Origin: an uncultured Clostridia bacterium
GTDB lineage: Bacteria; Bacillota; Clostridia; Christensenellales; Borkfalkiaceae
NCBI GenBank assembly: GCA_947629735.1
Contig: CANREX010000072.1
Location: 1 to 7,305, forward strand
Direction of reading: 5' to 3'
DNA: 7,305 bases
Made by a program: the position numbers and the translations under genes. Every line of letters begins with the position of its first letter. The first letter of the stretch is position 1. The notes beneath the pieces are model-generated. The model was not told where the DNA came from and did no database searches. It worked only from the letters and a program-made list of their open reading frames with translations. This document shows, piece after piece, positions 1 to 4,880 of the stretch.

Positions 1-1
1 C

Positions 2-679
2 GCCGCCGAAAATTCCGATACGGCAGAAATAACCTATACGGGCGCGGAAAATTCGCTATCTCCCGCCGAAAACATTCCCGCGGAAACGCCCGCGGATAGC
101 GGCAGGCAAGGCTTCAAGGGCTTTGCCGCAAAAGCGGGGAGCATGTTCCTCGACATAATCAAAAACCCGCTCATTATCGCGGTGCTTCTCGGCATGCTAT
201 TCGTCGGGATAAGGGAGTTGGAGAGCGTTTGCACGGGCGTCGCCGCGGAGAGCGTTCCGTTCAGATTCGACAATCAGTTAAAGTTTTTATATATGGTGGT
301 AAAGGACCTCAAAGCGATAGCTTCGCCGCTCGCCCTCGTGGTTTTGGGAGGACAGTTCGAGTTCTCCGCCGTAAAGGGCATGACAAAGGAAATAACCGTC
401 GCCACCGTCTGGCGCGTGCTTCTCGTCCCGCTTATAGGGATAGGAGGGGCGGTCCTTTTGAGCGAATGTGCGCATATCGTGTCGTTCGGACCTGAAATCT
501 ACCCCACGTTTGTGGCGTTGTTCGGCACGCCCGTCGCCGTTTCGAGCGCCATAATGGCGGGCGAGATGGACAACGACGAGCAGCTCGCGGCGCAGCTTGT
601 CGTATGGACGAGCCTTTCGTCTATCGTGACTATTTCCGTGACGGTGTTCATATTGCTCTCGTGCGGGCTTCTCGTCTGA
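2..679 (+). CDS. AEC-family (auxin efflux carrier-like) transporter, C-terminal part
   Basis: This reading frame is already open at the left edge and ends at TGA 677-679, so about 225 C-terminal residues are visible and the N-terminal half lies outside. The first ~48 visible residues are a hydrophilic, acidic, Ala/Glu/Pro-rich linker. The hydrophobic part then begins with DIIKNPLIIAVLLGMLFVG. That segment, the following SPLALVVLGGQ, the WRVLLVPLIG helix and the LFGTPVAVSSAIMAGEM segment match the second half of the AEC permease fold (PF03547). In that fold two five-helix halves are joined by a variable cytoplasmic loop. Five membrane segments are visible, at roughly visible residues 54-70, 104-117, 133-154, 168-186 and 198-222. 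Family members are secondary transporters of organic anions such as malate, or of auxin-like compounds; the substrate cannot be read here. An ATG at 143 is an internal methionine in the linker, not the start. Family assignment is confident, specificity unknown. Confidence 0.85.
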   Translation, partial: AAENSDTAEITYTGAENSLSPAENIPAETPADSGRQGFKGFAAKAGSMFLDIIKNPLIIAVLLGMLFVGIRELESVCTGVAAESVPFRFDNQLKFLYMVVKDLKAIASPLALVVLGGQFEFSAVKGMTKEITVATVWRVLLVPLIGIGGAVLLSECAHIVSFGPEIYPTFVALFGTPVAVSSAIMAGEMDNDEQLAAQLVVWTSLSSIVTISVTVFILLSCGLLV

Positions 680-819
680 CGGCGGAATAAGAAAAAAATT
701 TAAATAATTCAAAAGTTCGGCGACGTCGCAAAAATAACGGAAACGGGCATAAAAAGCGTAAAAATGCGCAAAAAAGCGCTTAAAATATTCCAAGGAAAAA
801 AATTTTAAGGAGATATAAA

Positions 820-1413
820 ATGAAAAAACTCAAAGCCCTTTGGGCGGAATTCAAGGCGTTCATTACGCGCGGAAACGTAGTGGATATGGCAGTCGCCGTA
901 ATAATCGGCGCAGCGTTCGGCGCGATAGTGACCGCAATGACCAACGGCATCATAAAGCCCCTCGTGGACTGGGCGATGTACGGCGTCAACGACGGCGCGG
1001 CAGGTCTTATCACCATGCTCAAACCCGTTTACACGGAAGCGGTTGACGCAGACGGCATGTTAGTGGTAGACATGACCAAGTCTATATACATAGATTGGGG
1101 CACGCTGATCATGAAGATAATAGACTTCCTCGTAATCGCCGTCGTACTCTTTGTAATCATCAAGGTGTTCATGAGCCTTAAAAACGCAGGCGTAAACGCG
1201 CATGAAAAGGCTAAGGCGAAGCTCGTCAAAAAGCTCACCAAGAAGGGCATGAGCGAAGAAGAAGCCCTCGCACAGGCGGAAACGGAGACCGCGGCGGCGG
1301 AGGCGGCAGCGCCCGCAGCGCCCAGCACGGAAGAGCTTCTCACCCAGATAAGGGATTTGCTCGCCGCACAGAACTCTTCTTCCGACGGCGGCGACGCGGC
1401 AAACAAGGAATAA
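820..1413 (+). CDS. mscL: large-conductance mechanosensitive channel MscL with extended C-terminal linker
   Basis: MscL is a homopentameric inner-membrane pore that opens under high membrane tension and releases solutes during hypo-osmotic shock. The protein has 197 residues, against roughly 130-150 for typical MscL. The amphipathic N-terminal helix is residues 1-14. TM1 (about 18-46) carries the family signature around RGNVVDMAVAVIIGAAFG and ends in NGIIKPLV. An extracellular loop of ~40 residues follows, then TM2 (about 91-118, beginning IDWGTLIMKIIDF). The C-terminal bundle helix EELLTQIRDLLA (171-182) is the usual MscL ending. The extra length is a charged, Ala/Glu-rich linker at 125-170 and a Ser/Gly/Asp-rich tail. 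The start is set by AAGGAG at 807-812, 7 nt before the ATG. The gene lies 140 nt after the transporter and ends before a strong terminator, so it is probably transcribed separately or as the last gene of that unit. Confidence 0.97.
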   Translation: MKKLKALWAEFKAFITRGNVVDMAVAVIIGAAFGAIVTAMTNGIIKPLVDWAMYGVNDGAAGLITMLKPVYTEAVDADGMLVVDMTKSIYIDWGTLIMKIIDFLVIAVVLFVIIKVFMSLKNAGVNAHEKAKAKLVKKLTKKGMSEEEALAQAETETAAAEAAAPAAPSTEELLTQIRDLLAAQNSSSDGGDAANKE

Positions 1414-1486
1414 TTCCATAGGAAATGATTTCATAAGGTAAAATTCCGTAAGGAATGATTTCCGACGGGCGAAAGGATAATTTCGG
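1404..1486 (+). repeat. degenerate ~15-nt tandem, quasi-palindromic repeat after mscL
   Basis: Starting at the mscL stop codon, units resembling ATAAGGAATGATTTCC follow one another: 1404-1417, 1418-1432, 1433-1447, 1448-1463, and an offset copy at about 1471-1485. Units starting at 1412 and 1442 match at 18 of their first 21 positions over a 30-nt period. Each unit contains a GGAA...TTCC or TTCC...GGAA inverted repeat, so the transcript could fold into several small alternative hairpins. A further related piece (TAAGGAAAAAAATTC) is at 1507-1521. Function unknown. Confidence 0.55.
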
Positions 1487-1581
1487 GTCGGAAAGCGGAA
1501 GTCCGCTAAGGAAAAAAATTCATAAATTAAGCCGTCTTGGAAACGGGCGGCAAAGGCTGTAAAAAAAGCAGGCAAAACGCC

Positions 1582-1621
1582 GCCCGCCGCGCAAATTTTG
1601 CGCGGCGGGCTTGCTTATTTT
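1582..1621 (+). terminator. strong intrinsic terminator, probably bidirectional, between mscL and the minus-strand gene
   Basis: GCCCGCCGCGC (1582-1592) pairs perfectly with GCGCGGCGGGC (1600-1610). The AAATTTT between them can extend the stem by three A-T pairs. The plus strand continues with a T-rich tail, TTGCTTATTTT. On the minus strand the stem is followed by GGCG and then TTTT, with a seven-T run further on (complement of 1561-1567), so it could also stop transcripts of the convergent gene ending at 1773. It lies 168 nt after mscL. Confidence 0.88.
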
Positions 1622-1718
1622 GAGCGCATATAAAGCATATTTCGTATTTGTCAACTTTTTTGCGGCACAACTGTAAAAATTTTGTAATTAAAATTTAAAA
1701 AAAGTTTATTCAAACAGT

Positions 1719-1747
1719 TTTCTTTTTCCTATATATTGTGTTATAAT
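1719..1747 (+). promoter_or_regulatory. candidate plus-strand promoter with extended -10
   Basis: TGTTATAAT at 1739-1747 is a perfect extended -10 (TG-N-TATAAT). It sits in a very AT-rich stretch (about 1630-1770) just past the terminator. The -35 position (TTTCTT, 1719-1724, 17-nt spacer) matches poorly, which an extended -10 can tolerate. Transcription would start near 1754 and run antisense through the minus-strand gene towards purE, whose start codon is about 376 nt downstream. No other plus-strand gene lies between. The element could be fortuitous in such AT-rich DNA. Confidence 0.45.
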
Positions 1748-1778
1748 TTCAATGTGTCTTGAAAATATTGTGTTACAC
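1733..1778. repeat. 11-bp direct repeat flanking an inverted repeat (operator-like)
   Basis: ATATTGTGTTA occurs at 1733-1743 and again at 1765-1775, 32 nt apart. Between the copies TTTCAA (1747-1752) and TTGAAA (1759-1764) form an inverted repeat with a 6-nt centre. The second direct copy continues into the palindrome GTGTTACAC (1770-1778). The first copy overlaps the extended -10 element, and the inverted repeat covers the expected transcription start. The arrangement resembles a regulator binding site, but I recognise no specific operator. Confidence 0.4.
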
Positions 1779-2075
1779 TCTGATAAACGTAAAGCCCGAG
1801 CGGAACGCTATCACGAAAAACCAGACGTTTAATACGCCTATTACGGGCAGAATTATCATGAGCAGCATATTTTTCAGTTTGAAACGGGTGATGAACATCG
1901 TCACATAAATGCCGATAGCCCCGCCGAGCAGCGCGGAAAGTATCAGCTTTCCGTCGCCGGAGTTGAGTTTGCTTTCGTCTGTGAGCGCGTCGTTGCGCTG
2001 GGAAAGCAGCAGCATTACGGAGTAAACGTTGACGGCGGCGATATAGGTGGCGATAACGATATATAACAACAGCAT
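1773..2075 (-). CDS. small membrane protein, DUF1294-like
   Basis: This 100-residue protein is mostly membrane-spanning. Segments lie at about residues 1-24, 43-62 and 67-91, separated by a charged stretch (SQRNDALTDESK, 25-36). The order of features fits DUF1294: an N-terminal helix, then a short polar loop, then LLGGAIGIYV (49-58) and a basic TRFKLKN (63-69) where the family usually has FRHKT, then a last helix beginning with a conserved Pro (77). Here the His of that motif is missing. The molecular role of DUF1294 is not known to me. The start is the only ATG possible upstream, because an in-frame stop occurs ten codons earlier. No good ribosome binding site precedes it. The gene is convergent with mscL and divergent from purE, 54 nt apart, so it is not part of the purine operon. 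Family assignment is moderate; that the gene is real is likely. Confidence 0.68.
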   Translation of the reverse strand: MLLLYIVIATYIAAVNVYSVMLLLSQRNDALTDESKLNSGDGKLILSALLGGAIGIYVTMFITRFKLKNMLLMIILPVIGVLNVWFFVIAFRSGFTFIRV

Positions 2076-2129
2076 ACGCTGATTACAGTATGCCGCATTA
2101 TTTCAACTAAAATACGGGAGATAAGTAAT

Positions 2130-2624
2130 ATGAAAGTTGCCGTGGTTATGGGGTCAAAGTCGGATTTGGCGGTCGTCAAGCCCGCCGTAACGCTGTTGAA
2201 GAGCTTCGGCGTGGAGACGGAAGTCCGCGTCATATCGGCGCACAGAACTCCGGAAGAGGCGCATGACTTCGCCGCGCACGCCGCGGAAAGGGGCATAGAG
2301 GTTATTATCTGCGCCGCGGGCAAGGCAGCGCACCTCGGCGGCGTCATGGCGGCATGTACGACTCTTCCCGTCATAGGCTTGCCCGTAAAGACGGACATGA
2401 TGGGCGGGCTGGACAGCCTTCTTTCGATAGTCCAGATGCCCTCGGGCATACCCGTCGCGACGGTGGGTGTAAACGGCGGAGAAAACGCCGGACTTCTTGC
2501 CGCGCAGATTTTGGGCATAAAATACCCCGAAATCGCCGCGCGCCTTGCGCAGTACAAGCAGCAGATGAAGATAAAAATCAATGCCGACGACGCTGCCGTA
2601 CAGGCGGAAGCGGCGGAATTTTAA
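2130..2624 (+). CDS. purE: N5-carboxyaminoimidazole ribonucleotide mutase (class I PurE)
   Basis: PurE converts N5-CAIR to CAIR in purine synthesis, as a cytosolic homo-octamer in known class I enzymes. The protein has 164 residues, a normal length. The phosphate/substrate motif GSKSD is at 8-12, the catalytic-loop motif SAHRTPE with His38 at 36-42, and AAHLGGV with a second conserved His68 at 66-72. GGLDSLLSIVQMPSGIPVATV then occupies about 93-113, and NAGLLAAQIL ends the conserved core. SAHRTP marks class I, which normally relies on PurK for its substrate; no purK is visible in this window. The AGKAAHL segment carries Lys65 where the E. coli enzyme has Gly. The start follows GGGAG (2116-2120) with a 9-nt spacer. 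It is the first visible pur gene, and a terminator lies just behind it. Confidence 0.96.
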   Translation: MKVAVVMGSKSDLAVVKPAVTLLKSFGVETEVRVISAHRTPEEAHDFAAHAAERGIEVIICAAGKAAHLGGVMAACTTLPVIGLPVKTDMMGGLDSLLSIVQMPSGIPVATVGVNGGENAGLLAAQILGIKYPEIAARLAQYKQQMKIKINADDAAVQAEAAEF

Positions 2625-2632
2625 TACGCGAT

Positions 2633-2667
2633 AATACCCGCAGTACATTGTGGGTATTTTAATTTTT
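2633..2667 (+). terminator. intrinsic terminator between purE and purC
   Basis: AATACCCGCA (2633-2642) pairs with TGTGGGTATT (2649-2658), a 10-bp stem including one G-U pair, with the loop GTACAT. The stem runs into TTTTAATTTTT. It begins 8 nt after the purE stop and ends about 44 nt before purC. It would reduce read-through from purE into the rest of the operon, or act as an attenuator. The low GC of the outer stem suggests partial rather than complete termination. Confidence 0.7.
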
Positions 2668-2691
2668 ACAAGACAAAAAATTCAATCTTTT

Positions 2692-2697
2692 AAGGAG
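2692..2697 (+). promoter_or_regulatory. purC ribosome binding site with long spacer
   Basis: AAGGAG is an excellent anti-16S match but lies 13 nt before the purC ATG at 2711, longer than the 6-9 nt seen for its neighbours. No alternative in-frame start codon lies between them, so the ATG at 2711 stands. Confidence 0.7.
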
Positions 2698-2710
2698 ATT
2701 TTATTCAAAA

Positions 2711-3433
2711 ATGGAAAAGAAAGAACAGCTTTACGAAGGCAAGGCAAAAAAGGTTTTCGCGACCGAAAACCCCGATTATGTTATCGTATCCTACAAGGAC
2801 GACGCGACGGCGTTCAACGGTCTTAAAAAGGGCACGATCGCGGGCAAGGGCGTGATAAACAACAAGATGAGCAATATGATGATGCAGATGCTCGAAAAGA
2901 AAGGCATACCCACGCACTTCGTCGAGCAGATAGACGATAGAAACACCGTCGTCAAAAAGGTGCAGATAGTTCCGCTCGAAGTGATAATAAGAAACGTCGC
3001 CGCGGGCAGTTTTTCCAAAAAATACGGCGTGGCGGAGGGCACTTTGCTCGCCAATCCCACGATAGAATTTTCCTATAAGAACGATGAACTCGGCGATCCC
3101 CTGATAAACACCTATCACGCGCTCGCGCTCAAACTCGCGACGAAAGAGGAGATCGAAACGATAGAAAAAATGGCGTTTGCCGTAAACGACGCCATGAAGG
3201 AGTTCTTCAAACAGCTCAATATAGATTTGATAGACTTCAAACTCGAATTCGGCAGATTTAAAGGGCAGATAGTGCTCGCCGACGAGATTTCCCCCGACAC
3301 CTGCCGTTTCTGGGAAGCGGGCACGTGGGATACCACCAAGCACACAAGTCTGGATAAGGACAGATTCCGCCGCGACCTCGGCGGCGTCGAGGACGCTTAC
3401 CGCGAAATCTTCAAGCGCTTGACGGGAGAATAA
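2711..3433 (+). CDS. purC: phosphoribosylaminoimidazole-succinocarboxamide (SAICAR) synthase
   Basis: PurC joins CAIR and L-aspartate using ATP to give SAICAR. The 240-residue length is typical of bacterial stand-alone PurC. The N-terminal ATP-grasp-like part starts with LYEGKAKKVF (7-16). Family signatures follow in order: VPLEVIIRNVAAGS (87-100), IDFKLEFGRF (174-183), ADEISPDTCRFW (190-201) and DKDRFRRDLGGVEDAY (215-230). No key segment is missing. The gene is preceded by a possible terminator and a strong but distant ribosome binding site, so it may have its own transcription start, although I see no convincing -35/-10 pair. Its stop codon is only 3 nt before the next start, and the last codons contain that gene's ribosome binding site (GGGAG, 3424-3428). 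Translation of purC and the PurF paralog is therefore probably coupled. Confidence 0.98.
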   Translation: MEKKEQLYEGKAKKVFATENPDYVIVSYKDDATAFNGLKKGTIAGKGVINNKMSNMMMQMLEKKGIPTHFVEQIDDRNTVVKKVQIVPLEVIIRNVAAGSFSKKYGVAEGTLLANPTIEFSYKNDELGDPLINTYHALALKLATKEEIETIEKMAFAVNDAMKEFFKQLNIDLIDFKLEFGRFKGQIVLADEISPDTCRFWEAGTWDTTKHTSLDKDRFRRDLGGVEDAYREIFKRLTGE

Positions 3434-3436
3434 TTT

Positions 3437-4858
3437 ATGGGCGGATTTTTCGGCGCAGTAAAGAAAAACGACGCTGTTTTCGACGTATTCATAGGCACCG
3501 ATTATCATTCCCACCTCGGCACAAAGCGGGGCGGCATGGCGGTTTACGACCCCTCAATCGGTCTGCAACGCGAAATTCACAACATAGAAAACGCGCCTTT
3601 CAGGACTAAATTCGAAAAAGTCGTTTCGGAAATGCACGGCAACGCCGCGATAGGCTGCATAAGCGATACCGACCCTCAGCCCCTTTTAATGGTTTCAAAG
3701 GTCGGCACATACGCCATCTGCACGATAGGGATAATAAACAATTCCGAAGATATATTGAAGGAAGTGCTCGGCTACGGCGGATATTTCGACGCCATGACGG
3801 GCAGCAAGATAAACGCCAACGAGATGGTCGCCGCGCTTATCAACAGCAAGAACAACTACGTTGAGGGCATACGCTACGCGCAGCAGCGCATATCGGGCAC
3901 GGCGTCGATAATGCTGTTGACGGACAGGGGCACGATAATCGCCGCGCGCGACAGAATGGGCAGGCTTCCCATACAGCTCGGCAAGGGTGAAGACGGCTAC
4001 TGCGCCTCGTTTGAAAGTTTCGCATACAGAAAGTTGGGCTATACCGACTTGCGTGAACTCGGACCGGGCGAAATTGTCGAAATAAGCGCGGACGGGGTAG
4101 AGCAGCTCGCGCCCGCGGGGAAAGAGATGCGCATATGCGCTTTCCTGTGGTCGTATTACGGCTATCCAACTTCGAGCTATGAGGGCGTGAACGTGGAAGT
4201 CATGCGCTGCAAAAACGGCGAGATATTCGCCAAAAACGACGCAAAGACGCATGATATGCACGCGATAGACTACGTCGGCGGCGTGCCCGATTCGGGAACA
4301 CCCCACGCGATAGGCTATTCAAACGCATGCAAAGTGCCTTTCGCACGCCCCTACATAAAATATACGCCCACATGGTCGCGCAGCTTCATGCCCGTAGACC
4401 AGACGGAGCGCAACAAAGTCGCAAAGATGAAGCTCATTCCCGTACACGAATTCATAGAGGGGAAGAGACTGTTGCTCGTGGACGATTCCATCGTGCGCGG
4501 CACGCAGCTCAAAGAGACGGTGGATTTCCTCTATTCCCACGGGGCGAAAGCGGTGCACATGCGCTCGGCATGCCCGCCGATAATGTACGGCTGCAAGTAT
4601 TTGAATTTCTCCCGTTCCTCGGGGGATATGGACCTCATCACCCGCCGCACGATGATGGAACTCGAAGGCGAGGAAGCCGTAAAATACGTGAAGGACTACG
4701 CCGATTCTTCTTCGGCGCGCGGCAAGGCGATGCGCAAGGCGATTTGCGATAAATTCCAGTTCGAATCGCTGGAATTCCAATCGATTGACGGGCTTATCGA
4801 GGCGATAGGAATAGAGCCTTGCAAGCTCTGCACATATTGTTGGACGGGCAAGGAATAA
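3437..4858 (+). CDS. PurF-type amidophosphoribosyltransferase paralog with degenerate glutaminase domain
   Basis: This 473-residue protein has the two-domain PurF layout: an N-terminal Ntn glutamine amidotransferase domain (about 1-225) and a phosphoribosyltransferase domain (about 230-473). The PRPP loop is intact, LLLVDDSIVRGTQ (345-357), as is GGVPDSGTP (281-289). Cys234, Cys386, Cys465 and Cys468 match the four [4Fe-4S] ligands of B. subtilis-type PurF. The glutaminase site is not intact. The protein begins MGGFFG where PurF has the nucleophile in CGVFG. The glutamine-binding segment GHVRYST is replaced by GCISDTD (73-79), and HNGNLTN by TIGIINN (96-102). Between Cys386 and Cys465 it is 28 residues longer than the canonical protein next door. 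An in-frame stop (purC's TAA) lies one codon upstream of the start, so no cysteine can be hidden by a wrong start. It may make phosphoribosylamine with ammonia, or assist or regulate PurF; this is inference. The broader family assignment is firm. Confidence 0.9.
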   Translation: MGGFFGAVKKNDAVFDVFIGTDYHSHLGTKRGGMAVYDPSIGLQREIHNIENAPFRTKFEKVVSEMHGNAAIGCISDTDPQPLLMVSKVGTYAICTIGIINNSEDILKEVLGYGGYFDAMTGSKINANEMVAALINSKNNYVEGIRYAQQRISGTASIMLLTDRGTIIAARDRMGRLPIQLGKGEDGYCASFESFAYRKLGYTDLRELGPGEIVEISADGVEQLAPAGKEMRICAFLWSYYGYPTSSYEGVNVEVMRCKNGEIFAKNDAKTHDMHAIDYVGGVPDSGTPHAIGYSNACKVPFARPYIKYTPTWSRSFMPVDQTERNKVAKMKLIPVHEFIEGKRLLLVDDSIVRGTQLKETVDFLYSHGAKAVHMRSACPPIMYGCKYLNFSRSSGDMDLITRRTMMELEGEEAVKYVKDYADSSSARGKAMRKAICDKFQFESLEFQSIDGLIEAIGIEPCKLCTYCWTGKE

Positions 4859-4880
4859 ACCCGTTTAAAGAAGGCGTTTT

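Noticed and set aside
720..729. Perfect palindrome GCGACGTCGC in the transporter-mscL gap
   Set aside because: Ten bases, isolated, with no loop for a hairpin and no T-tract after it; could easily be chance. TGACGTCA at 6282-6289 over the purF stop was set aside for the same reason.
754..786. GCGC-AAAAAA-GCGC hairpin as a terminator for the transporter gene
   Set aside because: The stem is only 4 bp, and what follows is TTAAAATATT rather than a T-run; too weak to call.
1627..1654. Minus-strand TTGACA (complement of 1649-1654) with TATATG 16 nt downstream
   Set aside because: It would fire straight into the terminator hairpin at 1610-1582 with no minus-strand gene beyond it, and AT-rich DNA gives such matches by chance.
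1909..2025. 38-codon plus-strand frame in the possible purE leader
   Set aside because: It is antisense to the DUF1294-like gene, has no ribosome binding site, and its Ser/Pro-rich product looks like a coding-strand shadow.
3434..3460. Possibility that the PurF paralog's missing Cys is a start-site or frameshift artefact
   Set aside because: The frame has a stop one codon before the ATG, a good ribosome binding site lies 8 nt upstream, and upstream DNA encodes the intact end of purC. The other two glutamine-site motifs are also altered.
2705..3514. 269-codon open frame on the minus strand
   Set aside because: Antisense to purC and crossing into the next gene. No domain and no ribosome binding site.
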